From assembly GCA_013398955.1 (NCBI GenBank), contig VWPU01003220.1, positions 1 through 64,000 of the forward strand: 64,000 nucleotides of DNA, written 5' to 3'. How positions within the stretch are numbered: position 1 is the stretch's first letter; each line of letters opens with the position of its first letter. Shown here piece by piece: positions 10,804 through 22,045 of the stretch. The position numbers were made by a program, and so were the translations under genes. The stretch is from Callaeas wilsoni (taxonomy: Eukaryota > Chordata > Aves > Passeriformes > Callaeidae). The notes under the pieces were generated by a model, which had not been told where the DNA came from, did no database searches, and saw nothing but the letters and a program-made list of their open reading frames with translations.

Positions 10804-11427
10804 TGTTGTGCTGGTTTGGACACAAATTTAGGAGGAAACAACCCAAAAAGGGCGTTTCTCTCTCCTGCCTAACAGGCAAGCAGGTCCTGGCAGCCCCTCC
10901 CCCACGGGTTCAGGAACTAATTCCTCCAATGAAAGTGAAAAAAACTATTTATTTAACAAACAGAGTCCCCTGCAGGCACGGGGCAGAAAAGGGTATTGAA
11001 ACCCCCTCCCTTCCCAGAGGAGACTGGTGGATTTTATATAATCCCTTCTGTCTGTAAAATTTAGCTGCTCCTGCAGTCCTAAGGCAGGCAGGGTCCGGCG
11101 ATCCCCCCTGGAGAGTCTCGCTGAGCGTCCCGGAGATGATAAGCTGGTCTTGGATGAAGAAGCAAGCCAAAAACTGTCCAAAAAGGAACAGAAGCCGCTG
11201 AGGCAGATCCCAGTCCCTTTCAGCTGAAAGCCAATGAGCTAGAGAGGAAAACTCTCCTCCTAACTGGCAGAAACTGCCAGCCCAGAGAAGGAAAAGTATG
11301 TCAACATCTAACTGCAAGGTCAAGCTGCTCTGAAAAGTTCCCCCAGCTTCTTTCTCCCAGTTGGCAGTTTAAAGGTACAAACTGCATTCTAGAGATCAAG
11401 CAGGTGATGGGGAATACGTCATTGTCA
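10804..11427. mobile_element. Solo LTR of an endogenous retrovirus (songbird-type)
   Basis: About 620 bp begin TGTTGTGCTGGTTTGGACAC and end GGGAATACGTCATTGTCA, so the ends are TG...CA as in retroviral LTRs. Inside are a TATA-like TTTATATAATCCC near 11034 and a CpG-containing stretch (GGTCCGGCGATCCCCCCTGG near 11092). The opening and closing motifs match an LTR family I associate with passerine genomes. No internal gag/pol/env sequence adjoins it, so it is a solo LTR. No clean target-site duplication was visible. Open frames inside it (10806-11057, 10945-11323) are not genes. Confidence 0.6.
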
Positions 11428-14162
11428 TAGAATCAACCCAAGACACCTGTGGCCATCTGTTGTGGTCCTTCCTTTTTCCCTGTCTCAACTCCAGCTCCCA
11501 CCACTGCCTGCGGCCGGTGTCACATACAGCCCCATGGTGAACGGCCCAAATTTCTGCTAAAAGATAAACCTGTCCTTTTTCAATCTTGACAGGTTCACCT
11601 GAACCCTGATCAAATCCCCAGGGTCCTTCACTGCATTGCCAAACCCTTGCATCAGCTTTTCCTACCCTACAGACCTCTTGAAAATACAAAAATCACAGAG
11701 GAAGGAAGCCCAGAAGTCAAGTTGGCATGAAGAGTATGGCATGAAGAATATGGCATTCTCCAGCATGGCCATCTAACTGGACTTAATCTTCCTGTGCCTG
11801 AAGATACAACAGACAACTGCAGGATAAACAAATCAGATGAAGGAAACTACTGCTAAGACAGAGAAATAAAAGGCACTCAGCCCCTCCATCCAGCTCTCTG
11901 GGGCATTCATTACATCTTATTTTGATTTTGCAGTGTCCGCCAAATCCATCTGTTTTCTAGGAGAGCTTTGTTAGCATTTATACTATTGCAGGGGGAGCTG
12001 TCATGTCTGTGAATAGTCAGCTAAGGTCAGAAAACAGATCTTGGTGGCAAAATTGGCTGTGTCAGATAAATGTTAGTCATGGTGATTATCTGCCAGGGAA
12101 TGTGAACAGGCTACAAAATGATAAGAGGAGCTGCTGGCACCAGAGATCCAGTTTAATTTTTTTCCATGGAATTTAATTTATGCCATCTTTGCAAACAATA
12201 CCTGAATGCTGTATGAGATGGTCCAGCACCAGAACAGCAGCTGCCAAACTGGTACCCAACTGAATTCACCTCCTTCTTTGCTGCACCAGAGAGAGATGGA
12301 GGGGGTTTGAGCCTTCTTCCTCACAATTCTGTGTTCTTCCACATAGAAGTCTCTCTCCACCTGATACTTTAGGGAGGAACTAGATCAAACACTGCTTAGG
12401 TTAACAAGGGCCATGAAAACTAGACTTCATTGCCAATATCTAAACCACTCCCTTAACATTTCAGGAAGTGATAGGTTTAATTCCTTTCTGTGTTTCCCAG
12501 CTGCAGAATACACATCAGTAATCAGCTTGATGGAGGTGTGGAGATGAGCTTCACAGTCTGATGCCCACCATCCATGATTTGTTCCATGACATGAAGGGCT
12601 GTGTAGATAGGTCCGTCCAGCAATAACCCAACTGGTTATCAGTCTTTAGGGCTCTGAGGCCACAAGCAGCTTTGGGAGGATGCCCTGGGTCAGGCACCAT
12701 CATTAAGAACTGTCTGTCAAGGCACTCTTCTCATCACCAAGAAAAAAATATGGCCTTTTTTAAAGTGTCTGGGATACACAGATCCTTTTCTGAGCACATG
12801 GAAGATACGTCTGTGTTGGTAGCCCAGGGAACTGGTTTCCAGCTACTTTGACTGATAGTCTGAAATCTGGCTTGCCCTTATCTTTGCCCAAGCTGATCCT
12901 GCTGGCCCTGGTCCACAGCTACTTGCCAAGGAGGGGGTGCCACTTGGGGCCACAGAGGCTGCCTGGGATGTTCAGAGTGATGTTTAGGGAAAAGTTTCCA
13001 AGTCACCATTATTTGCTTTCCTCTGGGGATGGCTGAACACTTGCCTGCCTGTAGGAAGTGGGGAATGAATTCCTTTTTTTGCTCTACTTGCATGTGCAGC
13101 TTTTTCTTCACCTATTAAACTGTCATTATTTCTCACTTCTACCCTTCCCATTCTCTTCCCCATGCTGCTGTGGAGGCAGGGGGAATGAGTGCATGGCTGT
13201 GTGGGGCTGAGCTGCTGTCTGGGGTTAAGCCACAACAAAATGCTAGTTTGAGAACACAGTGCAGAAGAAGTTGACTTGCATCCCTCACCCTGGTGTCCAG
13301 TAATTGAGGATCCATTGGGACAGCAAGCTGAGGAGTTCCTGTAGCTTTGTGCCAAAGGCACCTGCATGGGTTGTGAAGCCCTGGGTTCAGGTATCTGCTC
13401 CCAATGCTGCTTTGGTATTTAACCTGACAGGTGAAACTACTGCCCACTTTCACTTCCATCCTCTCCATTTCCTCCTCCATCAGCAAAGACTGATGTACAT
13501 CTTTGCATCTCCGGGAAGGACCTTCATGTTCTCTTTAGTTGTCACAGCAACCCTCTGCCTTGAGAATGAGCCCCAAAGACAAGGATGTTTCATATGCTGC
13601 GGAGAGGATGCAATTTGCTGTCCAGAGGGACTTTTCTTGTTAGGTTAAACCTTGAGGCTCAGACTCCTAAAGGTGCCTAATCCCTGCCAGTTTTAGCATG
13701 ACTCAGGGAATATTGGCTAAGGCCAGAGATGATCTGTGGTGGTAACTTTCCAGGGTTGTGAGACTTAAAGGAGAATATGTGACACTCGGTCAGGTTCAAG
13801 CCAACTATACTTTAGAAACTTTGGAATTTTATTCACATTTTCCAGTTCTCCTTTTCTGCATCCACCACACACATTACTGTACTTTTGCTTTTGAAAAAGA
13901 GAAAGAAAAACAGAAAAGAATGAAGAAATAGGAAAACTGCATCCCCAGCTTAAAAAGAAATAGTCAAAATGTTTTATTTTGAGAACATTTGGTAAAAAGA
14001 ATCTCATTTAGAAATCTCAACCAGCTCTTGGTAACAAGTTGCCCTAAGAGTAGTGCCATATTCCTGGGTCCATTTCTGTGGCAGTCACATGGGCACATCA
14101 TTCACACTGCCGCTGCTGCCTCCCTCCACTGGCCACGGCCTTCCCTGGTCAGGGCACTCATG
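11428..14162. other. Intergenic DNA without a recognisable gene
   Basis: Open frames up to 127 aa (12848-13648, both strands) overlap in several frames and match no family I know. 11920-12140 is repeat-free, with GATA-type motifs (CAGATAAATG, GATTATCTGCC) and a run of conserved-looking sequence, and may be regulatory. Confidence 0.5.
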
Positions 14163-14430
14163 GAATCACAGAATCACGGATCATGGAATACTTTGGGTTG
14201 GAAGAGACCATTAAAGGCCATCTAGTCCAACCCCTTACAATAAGCAGGGACACTTTTGACACTTTCAACACTTTCCACTAGATCAGGTTGCTCAGACCCC
14301 CATCCAGCCTGGCCTTGAATGTTTCCAAGGATGGGGCATCCACCACCTCTCTGGGCAACCTGTGTCTCTATACCCTCATTCTACAGAACATCTTTCTTAA
14401 ATCTAATCTAAATCAACACTCCTTCAACCC
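14163..14430 (-). mobile_element. CR1 LINE 3' portion
   Basis: Antisense CR1: TTTGGGTTGGAAGAGACCAT, CATCTAGTCCAACCCCTTAC, CAGCCTGGCCTTGAATGTTT and CACCACCTCTCTGGGCAACC. About 265 bp with a small local duplication (GACACTTTTGACACTTTCAA). Confidence 0.92.
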
Positions 14431-15029
14431 TTGGCTGCCTGCTCTGAGCATGTGTGTTCACGTGTAAATTCCCATTCTGAGCAAGGGGCTGCTGCAGTTG
14501 GTTTTTCTCTCAAGATGTGCACAACTTGCTGCTGTCACTGTCCTCTTTTTTTTTTTTTAACATAAAACCTTTCCTGAAAGCAGCCCAAAAGTGTAAAGAT
14601 TAAATCAGCTAAGTGCTTGTAATTAGGATAACTTGGAAGGAGAAAGGCTGGAGGACTGGTAATGTGGGACCCTTACTCACCTTGAGGACACAGCCTACTT
14701 ATGGAGCCCAAAGCCACCAGCACATTTTCAGGACCCAATAATTTCCTGACAGAGGTTACCCGAGAGCAACCTGTTCTTCCTTATGGATTTAAGCCCCCTG
14801 TGACCACGGTGGGAGCAGAGACACCCTGTGATAGCACCAAGCCATAGGTCCCAGCTCCGCAGCAGCCCTGTGCATGCAGCAGACACCTCTTGAGTCACCC
14901 TCCCAGGCTCTCAGGGCTGTTTCTCCAGTTATTGACTCGCCTCAACCCAAAACAACAACGCCCGTCATCGTTCCTCTTCCCAGCTCTGTCCCCCCTGCCC
15001 CGGAGCAAGGAAAAGTGTCGAATAATCCT

Positions 15030-15200
15030 CCTCCGTTCGGTGTGTGGTCTGCTTTTCGGTGTCGTCATGCAGACAGTGCAGAGACAGGGGGTCAGGCGGG
15101 TCATCAGAATGCTAATAAGAAATCTGATTGATGAGCCGGTGCCTCGGGGATGAATGGGATACTTAATTAATGACTTCTGCTCTGTTTAAGAAAAAGTTTC
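15030..15200. promoter_or_regulatory. Candidate conserved non-coding element
   Basis: Repeat-free block with clustered homeobox-like cores: TGCTAATAAGAAATCTGATT, TTGATGAGCC and ATACTTAATTAATGACTTC. Several CpGs are kept. It may regulate FAM181B or another flanking gene; alignment to other birds and mammals was not possible here. Confidence 0.3.
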
Positions 15201-15559
15201 CCTTAACTTCCATCCCTCTTTTTCTTGGGGAAAAAAAAAAAGGAAGGAGAAGGAAAAGAAAAAAAAAAAAAGGAAAAAAACTCTATAATCCCAAGTTTTC
15301 CAAACAACATAAAGGGGACTTCAAAGACAGACGTGGTCAGTTTTTATGTGTTGGGTTGGTTCAGTGATTCTTTCCTTTCTTTGTTTACAAGAGCAGCCAG
15401 GCTTGATTCCAAGGCTGAAAAATAAAAGGCCACATTGTTCAACCAGATTCTCGATTTTTACAAGAAATTTCCTCCTTCCCAGTAGGGCAATTAACTGCTT
15501 CATTTCTGGCTCTGCCAGTACCAAAACATGCCGCCAGGCCTGTGAAACTCAGCAGAGGC

Positions 15560-15860
15560 CGGTTCCTGCCAAAACACTGCTCTGCTTCGGAAACAAGATG
15601 TACTATGGAGATGCTATTGTTCCATTAAATCCAACCAGTGATCCAGGACTGGTTGTTTGTGGGGCTTTTTTGCAGGGAAATAAAAGCCCATCGGGAAAAA
15701 TACCTGGTAGGCACTTAGCTTAGGAACATTAGACTGTGTATTCAGGGCGATTCGAATGGGATTTCAAACCAGCAATTAGCAATGGGAAAACAGCAACAGT
15801 TGCAAATGATCTCTTCCGGATTGATTTGGAAGGTTATTTCATGCTAAATGAATAGCAGCA
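15560..15860. promoter_or_regulatory. Candidate conserved non-coding element
   Basis: About 300 bp of unique sequence with kept CpGs (GGGCGATTCGAATGGGATTT near 15745) and AT-rich cores (CAGCAATTAGCAATGGG, TCATGCTAAATGAATAGC). A short frame across it has no homology I recognise. Regulatory function is inferred from texture only. Confidence 0.3.
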
Positions 15861-17986
15861 GGAAAGAAGAAAAAGGAAGAAGAACAAATTATTTTTTTCC
15901 CATTGAGTTTTTTTTTTTAGGAACAAATTCAGCTGCAGCGTTGAGGGCAGAACAAAGTGCTTGGTATCAGCATCTGCGAAATGGAAAATGGCAACAAAGG
16001 GATGCAGGGAGACACTGAGTCCCACGTGTTTCCCACACAAATTCATTCACCCCCAGCAGAAAGCTCCTGGTCTCCATGGGACCACAATGGAGCCACACAT
16101 GGAGCCAGGCCCACAGACTCCGCAGATTTGTGGGATCTTGAGCCCCTTTGTGGACCCAAGCAGGGAAGTAAGCCACATCCCTCAACTCCACCTGGGCATC
16201 ACCAGCCCTTTGCTGGGGTTTAAGGGTGTCCCAAATGCTAGGCCCATTGCAAGAACATTTTGGTAGGCAGGAGCTGCTCATGCACCACTAGTCAGTGTGT
16301 ATTTAAGTCCTTGGTTGATCTGAAACCCATGGGAGGGAGGCGAGGATCCTCACCAAGTCCATTGCTGCCCCTGGCAGTGATGCTCAGCTCAGGATCACAG
16401 GACCTGCAGGCTGCCTTTGGCTGGATTGTTGGAGCTGAATTTTGATGCTGGTGTCTCATTTATAACTTCTCCCTGTAGTAATCCTGTACATGTCAAACAT
16501 AACCTGTAAATATGTTTGGCTGTAGCTTTAAATACAATTAAAAGTAATTTATTTTAAAATACGCAAGAGATGCTGAGGACACAGAGAGTTGGCATCAGAG
16601 TGAAATTTGGGCACATAATGGAATGTGCCAAATGCAGAAGAAGAAAGGGCAGGCATGCCTTTAACCTGGCAGCCTAGTCTACTATTTGTCCTTTTTAAAA
16701 AATTGTGTGTGATTTTCTAAGTGAGTAGGCCCCTGCTTTGGCCTAAGGGTTTAGAGCACTGGTTACTCTCACCAGCCTCGCTAGTCGAAATCCCCTTTTT
16801 TCAAATCTTACTTGGGGGATTTAGGAGTCACTCATTTAGGTAGTTTATGATCTAAAAACCACTGGCTCTATTTAAAGTGATGGAAAAGTTCAGAGTCCTT
16901 CCTCCCTCTGATCTTGGGCCCTCATAACTGTGATTTTCTATTCAATTTTGTCCAAGAGATGAGCTGTGCAGAGCAGAAACAAAACAGGAACATAAAGGGC
17001 TCAGATGTTCTCATCTGGAACCAGTGCGGCCCACCTGACCATTATTTTAGGGAATCTGAGTGAGCCCTGGTTCATTTTTAGCCCTTCAGATCTTTCTGCA
17101 CAAAGGGTTAATAAGACACAAGTTGGGCAACAGGAGGAGGAGGAAGAGGAGGGCAGCGGTGTGGGAATGGAGCAGGTCTCTGACCCTTCTGGAGACCTCG
17201 CTTCGGACACACCAGCTAAAGGAAAGGGAGGAAAAGAAACAAGCAAGAAAAGACCTGCCAAGCAATGCTGGCCAGACTGGGGAAAAAAAAACCAGAACAA
17301 CAAACTAACAGCCCAGAGCTGATTTGCATTTGTATTGGGCACTTGGGGAATACGGATAAAACACTCTTTATTTTTCAGGGGAATTCAGGGAATATCAGTA
17401 GCAACATCGGTGCATGAGTGCAAAAGGGGAAATAGAGGAAATAGAAGCATTTTGGCAATCCTGTTCTTAGGCAACAACAGTGATAACATCAGAATAACAT
17501 ATCTCTCACCCCTTTTTCCTGGGTCTCATCAAGAAAAGCAGCACAGGCACAAAATTGCAGTCAATTCTGGCAGTGCTGTGTAGGAAAAGTCAAGGAGAGA
17601 GGTTATTGGGGCGGGGGGGGAAGGTCACCAGCAATGTATTGCTAAACTGTGAACAAAAGGAAGGGCCCAGAGTCTAAAGCTAATATCAGAATGCTCCCAT
17701 ACCTCCTGTCTTCAAAGCCTGCAGTGCTCTGCGGACCTCCTGTCTGCCCGATGGGCACCGGCAGCATAAAAGCAAAGCAGAACTGAAAACTGAGGAAGAG
17801 CACTGGTCAAATACTGAAAAAGATCACAGAAAGAAGTCGTTTGTGGCCAGTGGAACAGTTTGTATGGCTGAGCTGCTTCTCAAACCTCGGCTGTGGCTGC
17901 TCACTGTGAGTGTAGGACACACTCATCTATCCGGTTCCCCTGGTTGCCAGCCAGAAATCCCATCAGCACGTGTTTCCTTAGATCAA

Positions 17987-18120
17987 ATGGGTTGGGTTGG
18001 AAGGGACATTTAAAGACCATCTAGTCCATTCTCCTTGCCATAGACAGGGGCATCTTTCTCTCGATTGCTCAGAGCCCCACCCAACCCGACCTTGAACACT
18101 TCTAGGGATGAGGCATCCAC
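17987..18120 (-). mobile_element. CR1 LINE 3'-end fragment
   Basis: Antisense CR1 tail: GGGTTGGGTTGGAAGGGACA, AGACCATCTAGTCC, then CCTTGAACACTTCTAGGGAT and GAGGCATCCAC. About 130 bp. Confidence 0.88.
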
Positions 18121-19311
18121 ACAGTTATAGGGTTGTCCCTCCCTGCATTGGCCAAGTCATAAAACGCCTGCCTGCTGGGCTTCTCTCCAGCCTGATGGTT
18201 TTGCAGGTTTCTGGGCACTTCTCCTTGGCAGATGAACATTTATCAGCTGCTGGACCTCTGCTTAATTCTGATTTAGTTACACAGACATCTGGATCCTATC
18301 CAGCCTGTGAAAAAGCAGTGAATTGGCCATGTTCTCTCCTCACAGGCCAGGCAAGCCCAGTGGAGGATGAACTTGTCCACTAGTGCACCAGTCCAGCATA
18401 TTGCCTACCACTGGGCAGCTCCACATGGCCAGCTTCTGTTTTCTACACAATTTTGTTGAGATTTACGCATTTTGCACTTTTAAGTGATAAAAAGGACCAC
18501 TGAGTTCATCTCATACCCCAAGACAGCGTTGATGCTGCTGCTTCTGTAATAGCCTGACCCTGTGGCCAGAGATGCTCCAGGAGGGCTCTGTGCAGAGCAG
18601 GGCACCTCAGGCATGATGGTCACTTCCCAGGCAGTGGTGGTGACCTATCCCCCACACACGTGGTGGGTGGATCAAGCAAGGACATGGATCTACCCCTTCA
18701 GGGAGTGCCTGAGGTGACAGCCCAGCTCCATCACTGTGTTACAGGAACAGCCCTGAGGCTAAGGATTTTCTGCTATAGACCAATGTCTGACATAACAGCC
18801 AGGAACAATGCTGATACTCTAAAAGCCCTGGAGAATCACTTGCCCTCCTGTTTAAATAAACATGCTCCTCTGCATGAGGAAGGATCAGAACCAGGAGGGC
18901 TCTTGGCTGTTTGTTAGCCATGTGTACCAGATCAAAGCAAGGTAGCAAGTAGCCCTCTGCTGTCATTTCCCAGCTGAGAAACAACTCAGGGTTACTTCAG
19001 GCTTGATTCCCTTCAGGCTTTGCCCACATCATTCCTTATTGTGCATTTGCAGTCACCTTTAAAGCACACAGCTTCAGCTGAGAGAGGAAGGTTCAGAAAA
19101 CTCAAAGTGGTGTTATGAAATTATTTAAAATGCAACTGTGCCAATGGCACCACTTGCATCTCCTGGCACCCACATGCCAGAGTCCACACACATTGCAGAA
19201 GGTGCTGCCCTCTACACCTTCTTGCAGCTTTCCTATACATCCTTTCTGCCCAGGAATTCTCCATTTGCCAAAACATATTTTTGCTGCCATTTCTCGACGT
19301 TCTGGAGGATG

Positions 19312-19569
19312 GGGGAAGGGAAGGGAAGGGAAGGGAAGGGAAGGGAAGGGAAGGGAAGGGAAGGGANNNNNNNNNNNNNNNNNNNNNNNNNNNNNNNNNN
19401 NNNNNNNNNNNNNNNNNNNNNNNNNNNNNNNNNNNNNNNNNNNNNNNNNNNNNNNNNNNNNNNNNNNNNNNNNNNNNNNNNNNNNNNNNNNNNNNNNNNN
19501 NNNNNNNNNNNNNNNNNNNNNNNNNNNNNNNNNNNNNNNAGGGAAGGGAAGGGAAGGGAAGGGAAGGGA
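19312..19569. repeat. GGGAA pentanucleotide microsatellite containing an assembly gap
   Basis: Near-perfect (GGGAA)n runs from about 19312 to 19366 and from 19540 to 19569. Between them are 173 N bases (19367-19539), so the true array length is unknown. The four frames that read through it are artefacts. The G-rich strand has regularly spaced GGG triplets, which could form G-quadruplexes. Confidence 0.97.
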
Positions 19570-19689
19570 GGTAGCAGAGGTCGAGCCCCTGGCTTACTCT
19601 GCTGATCAAATCCCGGGCTGTGGCATTACCTTCCCTTTCAGCTGACCCAGTCCGAGTGCTGTGACTGCCTATTCCCACGCCACGTCAAA

Positions 19690-20260
19690 GGGAAGGTTTA
19701 CATTGTTCACTGGATATTAATTTAAATTATTCTGAGGCGCTTGGAAACCACCTCCTCCCCCTGCTCCCATTCAGTCTCCATGGGGACTATCGGAGAGGCT
19801 GGGAGATAGAAATGAGCAGCACTGACACACTGATCTTCCTCCCCTTCTGTTGCAAACTGCCATCAGCCATTTCCACGGCCACAGGGGATACATTCATATT
19901 TCGCTGAATGACTTGCTAGGACAAGATAGATCAGTTTTTAGAGTCTGGTACAATATCCTACTAATACCATTTTCCATTTGTTCCTTAGGTTCACACGCTT
20001 ATGTTGTGGCTCTTTTCTTCACACCAACATCCTGCTGCTTGTTGATGGTATTAATAACACCCGCGGCAGGAGGCTGCGCCCCCCGGGGTTCGGGCTGTCG
20101 GAGTAATTATTGAATGACATTGGGGTTGTTCTGTAAATTACTTTGTGACCCAGGAATTCAGCAGGTTACCGCTATAACTCAGGCTCTCACAGTTGATTGC
20201 ACTCACCTCCTGCTGCCCCGACATTTATTAGTCTCGTTTGCCTAGCAAGCACTGGCTTCG
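19690..20260. promoter_or_regulatory. Candidate conserved non-coding element
   Basis: About 570 bp of unique sequence with ACTGGATATTAATTTAAATT near 19710, GTTGATGGTATTAATAACAC near 20041, GTAATTATTGAATGACATTG near 20102, and a CpG-rich core (ACACCCGCGGCAGG) near 20057. The mix of AT-rich homeobox-like cores and kept CpGs is typical of developmental enhancers. Untested. Confidence 0.3.
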
Positions 20261-21210
20261 TCTGTGTGCTCACACACAGATACGTGTTCTGTGGAGGGCA
20301 GCCCACTGTCCTCCCTTTAGGCCGAAGGAATGGGGCTCACATTGCCAGAGCCTGCCTCAGCCAAGGAGTTGAGGGCAGCCAGTGGATCTGTGAGATGCTT
20401 GGAGGAACACCTCTGCAAAAAGTTGGGTTGCTCCCTATCAAGCTGATGCATGTGCAGGTGTGGAAGCAGAGCTCTGGGTGATCTGGGAAGCCAGTCTTGG
20501 AAATAGTGACACAGTGAGCTGTGCCTGCCATCACTCATGATGACTCCTCAGCATCTGCCCAGATGTACTGGATAGCTTCCCAGGGAATGCTGAGCAGCCC
20601 TGGAGCATCACTCAAGATTTGAACAGAGATACCACATTAAAATGTTTATAATTCCTTCTGAAGAAAAGCAGTCAAGACCTGACTGGTCTTACTCTGGTCC
20701 AAATTCCCTACTTATGGTTACATAACACCTGTGATGAAACACTGCAGATCCAATGCATAGCTTTCTCACACTCATTTGACCCTATGAACCACCCTCTAAA
20801 AGAAATCCCTTACCCTTTGTATGGAGGCAACCCAGACTGCTCCTCTTCCTCATTCCAGTTGTTTGGACAGTGATTAACTGTTAAACCTGCCTCACAGTCC
20901 CTCTCAGAAATGACTGGGCCCTGTTTTCATTGCAGCACAGAGGCTATGAGGACTGAACATCACTTCTAAAGCTCAGAGCAGCCAAAGCTTTTCCTCCCTT
21001 GTCCTAGCAGCTTGTCAGATCTCAGCTGCAGAATCCATGACAGGATTGATGCAGAGATGCAGACAGCAAGAAGGTAGTCAGCCTTTCAGTGCTGCAAACA
21101 TTTTAGAGAAAAAAGTGGTTTCGAAACTAGTCCAAGCATATCTTCTACAAGAAAGACAATGAAGAAGCTATGTTTTTCTCAGATTTCAAGTTCTTTGGAA
21201 TGTCTTAGTC

Positions 21211-22045
21211 TTGCAGATGACACCAAGTTGGAGGGAAGAATTGAAGGCAGAGTGGCCATTCATACATGTGCTGAAAGAAGGAGATAAGAACTTCATGGAA
21301 TTTAATGACAGCAAACACAAAATCCTGTCCCTTTGGGAAGGAAGGACCCATTATAGTGGTGCAGGCTGGGCACTGACAGCCTGCGGAGCAGCTCCATGGA
21401 AAAGGTCTTGGGAGTCTTGCTGGACATCAAACTGGGCATAAAACCAGCTAAGCTGTGTGTTCTGGCAGCAAAGACCAACATCCTCCTGAGCCATATGAAT
21501 AGGAGCAAAGCCAGGACATCCAGTGAAGGGATCCCTCTCATTGGTGCTTGGTGACCTCAAATCATATACTGCAGCCAGTTCAGGGCCTCCCAGCAGAAGT
21601 CATTGATCAGCTGGAACACGTTCAGTGAAGGACCATTGAGATGGCTGGGTCTGGAGCACTTGACCTGTGAGGAGAGCATGGAGGACCTGGACTTGTTCAA
21701 CCTGGAAAAGGAACAGCTTTGGTGGCACCTACCAGAAGCCTCCAGTGCCTACGTGGCTCACCAAGAAGACAGAATAGGGTCCTTTGTAATGGTGCATGGT
21801 GGGAGGATAAAAGCACATGTAATCTTAAGCAAGGGGTTCAGACGAGCTGCGAAATCTTTCCACCATGTGGACAGATGACAAAAAAGCTCAGAGAGGTTGT
21901 GCAGACTCCATCCCGGGAGATTTTCAGGACCCAGCTGGATACATCACTGAGCATCTTGGTCTGACCCTGTTGCAGACCCTGCTGTGAGCAGGAGGGGTGG
22001 ACTAGAGACCTCCTGAAGTCCCTTCAATCTGAACCATGATTACTG
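21211..22045 (+). mobile_element. Old, degenerate CR1 LINE (3' part of ORF2 plus 3' end)
   Basis: Opens with TTGCAGATGACACCAAGTTG, which matches the CR1 reverse-transcriptase C-terminal region. It continues through GGTCTTGGGAGTCTTGCTGG and TGGAGCACTTGACCTGTGAG, and ends GGGTGGACTAGAGACCTCCT, GAAGTCCCTTCAATCTGAAC. The frame is broken many times, so it encodes nothing. About 835 bp and the most decayed CR1 copy in the window. Confidence 0.8.

Larger units (their letters stand above)
14431..17986. other. Intergenic DNA; possible regulatory blocks at 15030-15200 and 15560-15860
   Basis: No gene is recognised. Purine-rich A/G runs at 15229-15280 and 17130-17300 generate lysine/arginine/glutamate-rich spurious frames. 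A short T-run lies at 14549-14560. The two named blocks have the non-repetitive, AT-motif-rich look of conserved elements and are listed separately. Confidence 0.55.
18121..21210. other. Intergenic DNA without a recognisable gene
   Basis: Frames such as 18108-18383 and 20197-20481 have no recognisable domain. The section contains the GGGAA microsatellite with its gap (19312-19569) and a repeat-free block at 19690-20260, both listed separately. Confidence 0.55.

Noticed and set aside
19115..19678. Long frames through the N gap
   Set aside because: They read the GGGAA repeat and unknown bases; nothing supports a protein.
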